Positions 7,899-16,412 of a stretch of DNA of 54,593 nt are shown here, piece by piece. Source of the stretch: Thermoleophilia bacterium (GTDB taxonomy: Bacteria > Actinomycetota > Thermoleophilia > Solirubrobacterales > 70-9). The stretch covers positions 1 to 54,593 of the forward strand of contig JAENWT010000018.1 in assembly GCA_016650125.1 (NCBI GenBank), written 5' to 3'. The number at the start of each line of letters is the position of its first letter. Position 1 is the stretch's first letter. The notes below the pieces were generated by a model. It made no database searches. It was not told where the DNA came from and saw nothing but the letters and a program-made list of their open reading frames with translations. The position numbers were made by a program, and so were the translations under genes.

Positions 7899-9683
7899 CC
7901 GCTTGACCGGTTTGGCCTTTGCGACCACCGAGGAACTGCTGCCCGCGTACCAGGGTGAGAGGGCGTCGGCCGAATAGGGCAGTGCGGGGACATAGCTGCC
8001 GGTGACCCGGAAGCCGAGCGGCTTGCGGCGGAGCTTGCGTGGGATCGCCTTCAGGGCACCCCGACTGAAGCCGAACTGGAGGAGGAATTCTTTGTTCAGG
8101 GGTTCGTCTCCGTAGAACCCGTCCCAGTCGTCGACATTCGGGGTAAAGGAGAACGTGATGGTCCTGCCCTTGATTGATTTGAGACGCGTTTCGGCCCGTG
8201 AAGAGGTTGACCGGATGAAAAGGTGGGATCGGAGCTTGCCCGGTCTGAGCCTGAGACGTGACGGTAGGCGAACCGTGGCCTGTTCGCGGAGAAATGGCGG
8301 ATCCTCGGGTGGTTCGCCGAGATCAACGGTGCCCTCGACGGCCGGCCGTCGGCTCGCGCCGCGCTTGAAGCGGAATTTGGCTTCGAGCTCGGGGGCCTTC
8401 ATCTTGCATCGTTTCCAGGCGGTCACGGAATCCTCTGCGACTTCGTCGCAATAGTTCCCGGGGATCAACACCACCCCGTTGTTGCCGAAGCCGGGGACCG
8501 GAGCCCCGGCCACGGGATCCCATTTGACCAGGGCCATCTGGTCTTCTTCCCGGCAGACCGGCGCACAGGATGGCCCCGAGGCCGAGCCGGCCGCCAGGAG
8601 ATTACCGTCGGGTCCCTGAGAGATTCCCAGCACAACACCACCTCCGGGCGACAGATTCAACCGCAGCGGCTCTCTGTTTGTGTAGCCAAAGCTGAACTCG
8701 CCATCAAACTCTCCCCGGCCCGGCAGGACCGAGTAGGCCAGGCGGCCATCGGACATCTCGGCGAATGCGTGGCCCGTATGGAGATAGTCGCCGACCTGCC
8801 CGGTCTCCCCGGGAAGGGGGTTACCGTCAGCGTCGATCGCCGCGCGAAAGCCATAGAAGCCGTACATGCCGTCGGTCACCTCCCCGTAGAGACGGACCAC
8901 GTCGGCATCATCAACCGTCACGTCGGCCAAAGAGTTGATGCCGTACTGGAGTGGCAAGGCCGAGGCCCGTCCGTCTCCGTTGGGACCGAAGTCGAGGTCA
9001 ACTGCGCCGTCAGGAAGCAATCGCAGGACTTCGCCGCCACCGGCCAGGATGATCCGGCCACCCCGGTCGATCGCCATCCGCTGGGCAGAGAATTGGTGTT
9101 CGGCAACACCGCCGGTTCCGAAGGTCGGGTCGAATTCCGGGTACGGACCAAACAACCTGATCAGCTTCGTCGTGTCGTAGGTCTTGGCCATGGCCACGAC
9201 GATCTGGCCATCACGCTGGATCGCGGCCCCCCGTATTTGCTCCCCGTCGGTCGTGTATGTCGGATACACCACCTGACCGTCGGAATCGAACCGCTTGACG
9301 CTCCTGGAGGTGACCAGCACGACTTCACCTCCGTCGGCACGCAGTAATCTGACCGGAAATTCACCTTCCAGCGAATGCTCCATGTGGACTCCCCCGTCCG
9401 CGAAGTTTTCATCGACCGAACCGTCGGCCTTGACTTGAACGAGGACGATCGAGCGGATCGGCCACGCCGCGCCGTCCCGGTAGGCACAATTCGAGTTCGT
9501 TTCACCGATACCCACGATCGAACCGTCGCTCTTGGTGATCGTCTGGCTCAGGGAACTGCACTGCAGCAACTCTTCCGGCTTCGAAGCCCCGGCCGGAGCA
9601 GCGGCGAAGCCGACCAGTGCGACGGCCGCAAGAACTGCGACTACGATCGGCCACTTCCACGGACCTACGGACGAAAACGACAC
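7890..9683 (-). CDS. Secreted delta-60 repeat (propeller-like) protein
   Basis: 597 residues with a signal peptide (hydrophobic residues about 12-30, ending APAGASKP). The body holds repeats of the pattern DGxIxxxG ... DGSVDENFADGG, FDPTFGTGG, VDLDFGPNGDG, matching the delta-60 repeat, which forms a beta-propeller-like fold. The C-terminal 150 residues (RLRPGKLRSHLFIR ...) are Arg/Lys rich and outside the repeats. GTG 9683 has GAGGAG at 9693-9698. It is the last gene of the secreted copper-protein group, 64 bp after the cupredoxin, but an inverted repeat just upstream could give it separate control. Binding partner unknown. Confidence 0.78.
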   Translation of the reverse strand: MSFSSVGPWKWPIVVAVLAAVALVGFAAAPAGASKPEELLQCSSLSQTITKSDGSIVGIGETNSNCAYRDGAAWPIRSIVLVQVKADGSVDENFADGGVHMEHSLEGEFPVRLLRADGGEVVLVTSRSVKRFDSDGQVVYPTYTTDGEQIRGAAIQRDGQIVVAMAKTYDTTKLIRLFGPYPEFDPTFGTGGVAEHQFSAQRMAIDRGGRIILAGGGEVLRLLPDGAVDLDFGPNGDGRASALPLQYGINSLADVTVDDADVVRLYGEVTDGMYGFYGFRAAIDADGNPLPGETGQVGDYLHTGHAFAEMSDGRLAYSVLPGRGEFDGEFSFGYTNREPLRLNLSPGGGVVLGISQGPDGNLLAAGSASGPSCAPVCREEDQMALVKWDPVAGAPVPGFGNNGVVLIPGNYCDEVAEDSVTAWKRCKMKAPELEAKFRFKRGASRRPAVEGTVDLGEPPEDPPFLREQATVRLPSRLRLRPGKLRSHLFIRSTSSRAETRLKSIKGRTITFSFTPNVDDWDGFYGDEPLNKEFLLQFGFSRGALKAIPRKLRRKPLGFRVTGSYVPALPYSADALSPWYAGSSSSVVAKAKPVKRAR

Positions 9684-9704
9684 CCAAGCACTCTCCTCGT
9701 GACT

Positions 9705-9723
9705 GGTTACAACTGCTGTAACC
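9705..9723. promoter_or_regulatory. Operator-like inverted repeat upstream of delta-60 gene
   Basis: GGTTACA (9705-9711) and TGTAACC (9717-9723) are perfect 7-bp arms around ACTGC. The repeat lies just upstream of the Shine-Dalgarno of the delta-60 gene, in the gap after the cupredoxin gene. It has no T-tract, so it looks like a protein-binding site rather than a terminator. Confidence 0.4.
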
Positions 9724-9747
9724 CTTCCCGGCAGGAGGGTTGCGGTA

Positions 9748-10515
9748 CTACCTGTCCCGCTTTTTTTTCTTCTTGTCCTTGATCTCGAACTGGATCGGGT
9801 AGGTGCCGGTGCTGTTGCTGTGCGAATCGGTCACCTGGAAAAGGCCTTGGTACTTGCCCGGCTTCGCCTTGAAGGTTTCTTCCTTCTTGGCGAAAGGCAC
9901 CGTGTTCATGCCGAGGTAGGTGTTCCATTCTGAATAGCCGGCGAACTGCTTCACCGTCTTCTTGCCGCGTTTGACGAGCCTGTAGTAGTCGATGTCGGCC
10001 GAGCCGCTTTCGTCGGTCGCGAAGGTGAGCGCTCCTCCCTTGCCCCTGGGTCCGAGGACAGTCGGTGAAACCATGATGCCGTCGACGTACGGTGGCTCCC
10101 TGTCGAAGTTGATCGGCGCCTGCGGACCGGCGTCCGAATTGGGATCACCCAGCGTGTTCGACACGACGACCGAGCCCCGGACCGAACTGTGGAGCTTGCA
10201 TTGGAACGTGTAGATGCCGGGCTGGTTGAAGGTGACTTCGTACGAATCGCCGAGTCCGTGAAACGGGTTGCTGTTGCCCGCGTCGGAGTCCCACTGTTCG
10301 GCGTTCAGGTCCTGCCCGGTGACCGAGTGCTGAAGGTCGGGGCCGAGCCAGTCCCAGGTGATCGACTCGCCGCGGTCGATCAGCGGTGTGCCGTTGGACC
10401 ATTTGAAGTCGGTGATCGAGACCCTGGTGTTCTTCGCCTGTGACGGCGCGACGAACGCCACGCAGAGAAAGGCAGCCGAGGCCAGGGCCAGCGCTATGGA
10501 GAGCCGACGCCTCAT
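9748..10515 (-). CDS. Secreted cupredoxin with Val at the axial ligand position
   Basis: 255 residues with a signal peptide (MRRRLSIALALASAAFLCVA ... SQAK). The first half is a plastocyanin/amicyanin-like domain: His63 (QHSVT), Cys106 and His109 in QCKLHSSVRGSVVV. In amicyanin-type sites the motif is C-x2-H-x2-M; here the Met position is Val112. The second half, from PPYVDGIMVSPTVLG, is a separate beta-rich domain ending in KKKKKRDR. Its start overlaps the multicopper oxidase stop (ATGA), so the two are translationally coupled and it may be the electron-transfer partner of the oxidase. Confidence 0.85.
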   Translation of the reverse strand: MRRRLSIALALASAAFLCVAFVAPSQAKNTRVSITDFKWSNGTPLIDRGESITWDWLGPDLQHSVTGQDLNAEQWDSDAGNSNPFHGLGDSYEVTFNQPGIYTFQCKLHSSVRGSVVVSNTLGDPNSDAGPQAPINFDREPPYVDGIMVSPTVLGPRGKGGALTFATDESGSADIDYYRLVKRGKKTVKQFAGYSEWNTYLGMNTVPFAKKEETFKAKPGKYQGLFQVTDSHSNSTGTYPIQFEIKDKKKKKRDR

Positions 10516-11561
10516 TCGACGTTGTACCAGCCGCTCATGCCCTGGGCCAGGTGCGAGAAGACGTGGCAGTGGTAGAGCCAGCGGCCGGGATTGTCTTCGA
10601 TGAACCGCACCCGGAACGAATCGCCGGGGCCGAAAACCTTGTTGTCGACGATGTTCCCGTCGGGCTCCTGCCAGCGGTGACCGTGCAGGTGGAAGGTGTG
10701 GAAGTCGTTGTCGATGCCGTAGACGTGCATCGCCACGTCGTCGCCGACCTTCGCGGTCATGGTCGGCGTATTGCCGGTGTAGGCCTTGCCGTTGATCGCG
10801 TAGAGCGCCTGCTTGAGGTTCGGGTTGTTCGACCCGGGCAGGAAGGAGTGGAAGCCGAGGAAGTACTCGCGGTCGGGCAGCGGCTCGTCGGGATCACGGA
10901 TCACCATCGGCCCGAAGAGCCCCTTGAATACCGGGATCGGATCGAAGGGTCCGTGGTCGTGGTAGAGCCAGGTTCCCTGGGTCCCTTCGGGGCATTCCCA
11001 GACGTAGGTGACGGTGCGGCCGCGCTGGACGAAGCCGCCGGGATCGGTGTACTTGCCCTTGTAGGCGCCGTCCATCTCGTTCGAATAGAAGACTCCGTGG
11101 GGGTGCATCGTCACCGGCAGCGGGCATTCGTTCTGGAAGTGGACGACGATGGTCTCGCCGACCTTGGCCTCGAGCAGCGGACCCGGCACGGTCGCGGGGC
11201 CGATCGGCTGCGCGAAGTCCTTCGAGTACGGGCGGTAGGCGAACACGCCGGTGGTCGTCTTGCCGGTGACTTTCGTCCGGATCTTCTTGTTCATCATCTG
11301 GTCGACCTTGTTGGGGACGACGTTCCAGCGGCGCTGCTCGGCCTTGATCCAGTACTCGCGCCGCGGGCCGGCGACGGCGGCCTTGGTGATCGGCGCGTCG
11401 TTACGGGCGGCTGCGACCTTGGGCGGCACGGGGTACGCGGCGTTGGCCTTCTTCAGGTCGGCCTTGGTGTCGATCCGGAACTTCTGGCCGCCGATCGTGC
11501 AGACCAGGGCGCCTCCGGCGATCCCGAGGAAATTGCGGCGGTCCATCGGATTAAAATCCAT
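10512..11561 (-). CDS. Two-domain multicopper oxidase (laccase-like)
   Basis: 349 residues; oxidises a substrate and reduces O2 to water outside the cytoplasm. All copper motifs are present: HPH (153-155), HDH (201-203), H288TFHLHGH, and HCHVFSHLAQGM (331-342). The type 1 site (His288, Cys332, His337, Met342) is only in domain 2, as in the small laccases that act as trimers. DRRNFLGIAGGA near the N terminus is a twin-arginine export signal. GAGGAG lies six bases before ATG 11561. It follows two cupredoxins and overlaps a third. Natural substrate (phenolic, metal ion, nitrite) cannot be told; domain order fits a two-domain laccase better than nitrite reductase. Confidence 0.9.
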   Translation of the reverse strand: MDFNPMDRRNFLGIAGGALVCTIGGQKFRIDTKADLKKANAAYPVPPKVAAARNDAPITKAAVAGPRREYWIKAEQRRWNVVPNKVDQMMNKKIRTKVTGKTTTGVFAYRPYSKDFAQPIGPATVPGPLLEAKVGETIVVHFQNECPLPVTMHPHGVFYSNEMDGAYKGKYTDPGGFVQRGRTVTYVWECPEGTQGTWLYHDHGPFDPIPVFKGLFGPMVIRDPDEPLPDREYFLGFHSFLPGSNNPNLKQALYAINGKAYTGNTPTMTAKVGDDVAMHVYGIDNDFHTFHLHGHRWQEPDGNIVDNKVFGPGDSFRVRFIEDNPGRWLYHCHVFSHLAQGMSGWYNVE

Positions 11562-11588
11562 TATCTGCTCCTCTGTGCCCGGAATTCC

Positions 11589-12164
11589 TCATGAGACACC
11601 CACCGTCATCGTCATGTTGTGGTGCAGCGAGCACATGAAGTTGTAAGTGCCCGGAACCGTAAAGGTCCGGGTGAAGGTGTACCCCTCCGCGGGTGAGCTC
11701 GAGGTCTGGAAATCGAGGCGGTCGACCCCGGCGGGTCCGGTTGACAGCGTGACGTTGTGCGGATCGTGGTTGATCTTGTACCAGACCCACTTGATCGAGT
11801 CACCACTCTGGATGTTGACGACGTCGGGGCTGAAGTAGTCATCCCTGACGTCGATCACCGCGACCGGATCCGCAGGCGGGACCGGGGGATCCGGCTTGAC
11901 CGGCTTCGGAGCGAACTTCCTGGAGACGCTCCGCCGACAGGCCTTGCGCCGCTTCAGCGAATGCTTCGAGCGGCATTTGCGCAGGGCCTTTTTCTTAGCT
12001 GCCTGCTTCTTCCCGCTCAATGCGGAAGTCGCGGCGCCGGCTGTGCCGGCGCTCGATGCTGCTGTGGTCGGTGCGGCGAGGACTGGCGCCGCGAGAGTGC
12101 CCGCGCTGAGCGCTCCCGCGCCCAGCGCAGCCACAACCGCAAATGTCAGTCCGAATTTCCGCAT
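11589..12164 (-). CDS. Secreted cupredoxin with Cys-pair basic linker
   Basis: 191 residues: signal peptide (to about residue 31), a Lys/Arg-rich segment with two Cys (KKALRKCRSKHSLKRRKACRR, Cys64 and Cys76), a Pro-rich spacer, then a cupredoxin domain with a complete type 1 copper site: His136 (DPHNVTL), Cys178, His181 and Met184 in MCSLHHNMTMTV. It carries electrons outside the cytoplasm. It is 27 bp upstream of the multicopper oxidase in the same operon. The basic segment could hold the protein to the anionic cell wall; that is inference. Confidence 0.87.
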   Translation of the reverse strand: MRKFGLTFAVVAALGAGALSAGTLAAPVLAAPTTAASSAGTAGAATSALSGKKQAAKKKALRKCRSKHSLKRRKACRRSVSRKFAPKPVKPDPPVPPADPVAVIDVRDDYFSPDVVNIQSGDSIKWVWYKINHDPHNVTLSTGPAGVDRLDFQTSSSPAEGYTFTRTFTVPGTYNFMCSLHHNMTMTVGVS

Positions 12165-12179
12165 ACGATCAACGGCCCA

Positions 12180-12725
12180 CTAATTCGAGACGTTGACCGT
12201 CATGGTCATCTGAAAATGAATCGAGCACACAAAGTTGTACGTGCCCGGCTTGACGAACTGCCGCTTGAACCTTGTGCTCTTCTCCGCCGTGGTACTCGAC
12301 TGGAAGTCGGTGCGATTGACACCGGTGGGGCCGTCCTGCAGGGTCACGTTGTGCGGCTCGAAACCGTCAATGTTTGCCCAGCTCCAGTTGATCGAGTCGT
12401 AGAGCTTGAGGTCGACAGCCGCCGGAGCGAAGAAGTCGTCGCCGAGGTCGACCGTAGTCGTGTCACCAGGCGGGACGGCGTTCGCGATCTTGCGGTACTT
12501 CTTGTTGACGGCCCTCTTGCAGGCCCTCCGCTTCCTCGCGGTGGGCTTCCTATTGCACTTCCTCAGTGCCCGCTTCTTGGCCTTCTGCTGCGCCGGGGTG
12601 AGGCCACTGATCTGGGCCCCACCCGAAGTGTTGGCACTGGCCGGTGAGCCGGCCGCCCCCACGGCCAGCGTCACCAGTCCGAGTGCCAGGATCCCCGGCA
12701 ACCGCTTTGTTAACAGTGAATTCAT
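12180..12725 (-). CDS. Secreted cupredoxin, paralogue of the next gene
   Basis: 181 residues with the same layout as the following gene: signal peptide, basic segment with Cys57 and Cys69 (ALRKCNRKPTARKRRACKRA, same 12-residue Cys spacing), then a cupredoxin domain with His125 (EPHNVTL), Cys167, His170 and Met173 (VCSIHFQMTMTV). The two are clearly duplicates. ATG 12725 is chosen because the signal peptide starts there and AAGGAA precedes it; the open frame upstream is an overlap with the beta-helix gene. Only 15 bp separate it from the next cupredoxin. Confidence 0.87.
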   Translation of the reverse strand: MNSLLTKRLPGILALGLVTLAVGAAGSPASANTSGGAQISGLTPAQQKAKKRALRKCNRKPTARKRRACKRAVNKKYRKIANAVPPGDTTTVDLGDDFFAPAAVDLKLYDSINWSWANIDGFEPHNVTLQDGPTGVNRTDFQSSTTAEKSTRFKRQFVKPGTYNFVCSIHFQMTMTVNVSN

Positions 12726-12750
12726 TCGTTCCTTTTCGGTTTCTCGACGC

Positions 12751-14517
12751 CTACGGGGCGCAGGTGACGGGGTCGGCGCGCTTCTCGGTGTAGCTGATGC
12801 CATTGGCGTCAGTGAACGGCGGGTGCGTGTTGCCGAGCCACGAGCATTCCATCGTCTCGGGCGGGTCAGCCGCGGCGTACCCGAGGACCGTGTCCGGGTT
12901 GCTGAGGTTGTCGAAGTCGACCTGGATTCCGGCTTCAGCATTCAGGCTGCTCGTGTCCTTGTTGTACTTGACGGGCAGAGGACAGGACTTCGGGTAGAGA
13001 GTGTCCGGGGCGACGCTTCCGTTCCCGAGCACGTACGTTGCGCTGGCTCCATTGTTCTGGTAGCAGTTGCCTCCACCGGTGGCGTCGTCCAGGAAATCGA
13101 TTCCGTTCGGATCCTGACCGTTCCGGCCCATCTTGTTGTCGATGAACTGGTTGTTCAGGTTCTTGGCGTCATCGTCATCGTTGGCGCCGAAGCTACCGGG
13201 AGCGGAGAACGCCATCGCGCCCCACTTCTCATTGCCGAAGATGTTGTTGTTCTCCGTGATGATGCCGTCAGATCCGTAAAGAACGACACCGATACCCGTC
13301 GGGTAGTTCACGTTGACTCCGGCCACCTCGCCGAGACCATTGGAAACGGTTTTGAATTCGGAACCGGTTGAGTAGTAGTTGTAGTTGTTCCAGAAAATGT
13401 TGTTGTCGTGGATCTTCATCCATCCGTTCGGCTCGAATTTTTCCGAATCGAGGGTGTTCGGCACGATGCCGGCACCGTTGTTGTAGAAGGTCGAGTTCTT
13501 GATCTCGACGTACTTCGAGTTGGTGCCTGAGTAACCGAGCACGTTCTGGTGGCTGGTCACGTTGTCGACAACGGTCCAGTCCGGCTTCGCCTGGCACGGA
13601 CCCTTCTCCGGCTGCTCACGGTTGTTCCAGTCTTCACTGTCACACGGGGTCTCGCCGACGTAGAGCGCGGAGTCGCCGTGGTTCCAGCCCTCGGAGTTGA
13701 GGAACTTGCCACCGAAGCAGTTACGTGAGAACAGCCCGTAGGACTTGGTGTCCGAAGAAACCAGGTTGTCCATCACGAAATCGGAGCAGTGGGAATTATC
13801 AGCGGGCTCATTCGAGGCCCAGATGAAGAAGGTGTTATTGAGGTAGTGACGGCCCCACATGTTCTTGAGGACCAGTCCGTCGATGTCTTCAGCATCGATC
13901 GCGTTGTTCGCGGGCTGCGTCTCGTCATCACCGGGACGCCAGACGGGCGAGTTGCCCTTGAGGATCGTCTTGGCGTTGGTGCCTTCGAGGATGACCTTCT
14001 TTGCGCCAGCCTGATTGGCCGCGGGAGACTTGTCCTTTTTGACGCCCATGATCTTCAGGTTGTCGAACTTCCTGCCTTCGGTCTTGCCGCGGAGGAGAAC
14101 TCCTTCGACGTAAGTGCCGGGCTGGACGCGAACGGTTGCGGTGCGCTTCTTGTTCTTGAACTGCCAGGTGCCGGCGGCGTTGACGCCGTTCTGGACCGTC
14201 TTGTACTTGCAGCCGTGCTTGCAGACGTCGAAGTACTGGGCGTTGGTGTACTTGAGCTTCTTGTTCAGGCGCTTGGAATTCTTCTTCGCCTTCTTACAGG
14301 CCCTCTTGGCCTTCTTCTTGGCCTTTGCGCTCGCGTTCTTTGAACGGTTGACTTTGCCGGCTCGCTTGCACGTCTTCTTGGCCTTCTTACTAGCCTTCTT
14401 GACGCTCTTCTCGAGCTTGGTCGCACTGACCTGCGCGGCCGATGCCGGCGCTGCAAATCCGATCGCTGCCACCGCAAATGCGGCAACCATCGCCAGACCT
14501 ATTCCCAACCGTTGCAT
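12751..14517 (-). CDS. Secreted parallel beta-helix (pectate-lyase-like fold) protein
   Basis: 588 residues. Signal peptide (residues 1-28, ending APASAAQ), then a very Lys-rich region with two Cys (Cys50, Cys74) up to about residue 90, then a right-handed beta-helix: YKTVQNGVNAA, VRVQPGTYVEGVLLRG, and coils rich in Asn such as IKNSTFYNNGAGIVPN, IHDNNIFWNN and ITENNNIFGN. These folds bind or cleave polysaccharides; no catalytic set is obvious. ATG 14517 has AGGAG four bases upstream. It is the first gene of the secreted copper-protein group and ends 25 bp before the first cupredoxin. Confidence 0.82.
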   Translation of the reverse strand: MQRLGIGLAMVAAFAVAAIGFAAPASAAQVSATKLEKSVKKASKKAKKTCKRAGKVNRSKNASAKAKKKAKRACKKAKKNSKRLNKKLKYTNAQYFDVCKHGCKYKTVQNGVNAAGTWQFKNKKRTATVRVQPGTYVEGVLLRGKTEGRKFDNLKIMGVKKDKSPAANQAGAKKVILEGTNAKTILKGNSPVWRPGDDETQPANNAIDAEDIDGLVLKNMWGRHYLNNTFFIWASNEPADNSHCSDFVMDNLVSSDTKSYGLFSRNCFGGKFLNSEGWNHGDSALYVGETPCDSEDWNNREQPEKGPCQAKPDWTVVDNVTSHQNVLGYSGTNSKYVEIKNSTFYNNGAGIVPNTLDSEKFEPNGWMKIHDNNIFWNNYNYYSTGSEFKTVSNGLGEVAGVNVNYPTGIGVVLYGSDGIITENNNIFGNEKWGAMAFSAPGSFGANDDDDAKNLNNQFIDNKMGRNGQDPNGIDFLDDATGGGNCYQNNGASATYVLGNGSVAPDTLYPKSCPLPVKYNKDTSSLNAEAGIQVDFDNLSNPDTVLGYAAADPPETMECSWLGNTHPPFTDANGISYTEKRADPVTCAP

Positions 14518-14677
14518 TTCTCTCCTTGAAGTATTGATGCGCCCGAACGCGGGCTTACGTGAGCCAGATTGCTTCAGTGACTCTAAACCAAAGAAGGGGG
14601 AAAGGTTGCGGTCAGGTCCTTTCAATTGGTAATACGTTTACGCGGATGCGGTTACCAGTCAGATGTATTGAACTCTC

Positions 14678-14683
14678 TAGACT
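14678..14683 (+). promoter_or_regulatory. -10 element of a leaderless promoter (GMC gene)
   Basis: TAGACT seven bases before ATG 14691; no Shine-Dalgarno present. Confidence 0.45.
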
Positions 14684-14690
14684 CCAGCCA

Positions 14691-16403
14691 ATGTCAGGGA
14701 AATACGACTACGACTGGATCATCGTCGGGTCCGGTTTCGGCGGCAGCGTTTCAGCGCTGAGGCTTGCCGAAAAGGGCTACAAGGTCGCCGTGATCGAAGT
14801 CGGCCGGCGTTTTGAGGACAAGGACTTCGCGAAGACGACCTGGAACCTGCGCCGCTACTTCTGGATGCCGAAGCTGGGCCTGCGGGGCATCATGCGCATG
14901 ACCGCCTTCAAGGACATCTTCATCGTCTCCGGCAGCGGCGTCGGCGGCGGCAGCCTCGGTTACGCGAACACCCTCTATCGCCCCCGCCCCGCCTTCTACA
15001 CCGACAAGCAGTGGGACGGACTGGCCGACTGGGAAGTCGAGCTCGGCCCCCATTACGTCACGGCCGAACGCATCCTCGGGGTCACGCTCTACCGCGACAC
15101 GGGGCCAGCCGATGCGCTCCTCCGCGAGTACGCCGAAGAGACCGGCGCCGACAACACCTACGCCAACACCCAGGTCGGAGTCCATTTCGGCCAGCCCGGC
15201 AAGACCGTCTCCGATCCGTACTTCGGCGGAGAAGGCCCGGACCGGACCGGCTGCATCAAGTGCGGCGCCTGCATGGTCGGCTGCCGCTACGGCGCCAAGA
15301 ACACCCTGGTCAAGAACTACCTCTACTTCGCTGAAAAGCTGGGTGTCGAGGTGAAGCCCGGCCGCCAGGTGACCGAGATCCGACCGATCGGTGCCGCCGA
15401 CGGCAGCGACGGATACCGGCTGCAAACCGATCGTTCGGGTGCCGTCTTGAGGCATTCCCGCAAAGAACTGACGGCGCGGGGAGTGATCGTCTCGGCGGGT
15501 GCCCTCGGGACCAACAGCCTGCTCGCCAACTGCCGCCATTCCGGAGCGCTGCCGAACATCTCCGAACGCCTCGGGCACGTGGTCAGGACGAATTCGGAGT
15601 CGATCCAGGCGGTCACCGCGCCGGACGACACCCGCGACTTCAGCCACTCGGTCGCGATCACATCGAGCATCTACCCCGATCCCGACACCCACATCGAAGT
15701 CGTGACCTACGGTAAGGCCGGTGACTCGATGAGCCGGCTATACACGATCATGACCGCCAACGGGACCCGATTCACCCGGCCGTTCAAATGGGTGGCGGCC
15801 ATGTCCAGGCACCCGGGACAGACCCTGAAGCTCCTGCTCAACCCGCGGCACTGGTCGCAGCGCACGGTGATCCTCCTGGTGATGCAGTCGGTCGATTCGG
15901 CGATGCGGCTCAAGCCGATCAAGAAACGCTTCGGCAAGGGTGTGCGCCTCCAGACCGAGCAGGACCCGGAGCGCCCCAACCCGACCTTCATCCAGGCGGC
16001 CGAAGATGTGGCCAAGTGGTTCGCAAAGAAGACGGGCGGCATCCCTCAGAGTTCGATCGCCGAGTCCACCCTGAACATCCCGACGACCGCCCACATCCTC
16101 GGCGGCGCCGTGGTCGGCGCCGGGCCGGAATCGGGAGTGGTCGACGCCGACAACCACCTCTTCGGCTACGAGAACTTCCTGATCTGCGACGGCTCGGCCG
16201 TGCCGGCCAACCCCGGGGTCAACCCGAGCCTCACGATCACGGCGATGACCGAACGCGCGATGAGCAAGATCCCGCCGGCCGCAGGAGCTCAGGAAAAACA
16301 TCTGCCGGTGGAGGCACGCGCCGCCCGGGTCGCCGACGGATCGGGCGCGCTGGCGACACCCTCGCCCTCGGAAACCGCCGAGACCTGGACCCCGGTCGAA
16401 TGA
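14691..16403 (+). CDS. GMC-family FAD oxidoreductase (cholesterol-oxidase-like) with Cys cluster
   Basis: 570 residues. FAD-binding fold at the N terminus: VGSGFGG (residues 12-18) and VIEVGRR; C-terminal GMC signature NPGVNPSLTITAMTERAM. It resembles the cholesterol-oxidase branch, which oxidises an alcohol on a steroid or similar lipid. Cys188, 191, 194 and 198 form CxxCxxCxxxC in GCIKCGACMVGCRYGAKNTL, a ferredoxin-like spacing that could hold a 4Fe-4S cluster. No signal peptide, so probably cytoplasmic. Transcribed away from the secreted copper-protein operon across a 173-bp gap; convergent with the next gene. Confidence 0.88.
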   Translation: MSGKYDYDWIIVGSGFGGSVSALRLAEKGYKVAVIEVGRRFEDKDFAKTTWNLRRYFWMPKLGLRGIMRMTAFKDIFIVSGSGVGGGSLGYANTLYRPRPAFYTDKQWDGLADWEVELGPHYVTAERILGVTLYRDTGPADALLREYAEETGADNTYANTQVGVHFGQPGKTVSDPYFGGEGPDRTGCIKCGACMVGCRYGAKNTLVKNYLYFAEKLGVEVKPGRQVTEIRPIGAADGSDGYRLQTDRSGAVLRHSRKELTARGVIVSAGALGTNSLLANCRHSGALPNISERLGHVVRTNSESIQAVTAPDDTRDFSHSVAITSSIYPDPDTHIEVVTYGKAGDSMSRLYTIMTANGTRFTRPFKWVAAMSRHPGQTLKLLLNPRHWSQRTVILLVMQSVDSAMRLKPIKKRFGKGVRLQTEQDPERPNPTFIQAAEDVAKWFAKKTGGIPQSSIAESTLNIPTTAHILGGAVVGAGPESGVVDADNHLFGYENFLICDGSAVPANPGVNPSLTITAMTERAMSKIPPAAGAQEKHLPVEARAARVADGSGALATPSPSETAETWTPVE

Positions 16404-16412
16404 CCCGGAGGG

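Noticed and set aside
9761-9770. Run of T that could be a terminator
   Set aside because: It encodes the Lys tail of the cupredoxin on the minus strand and has no stem before it.
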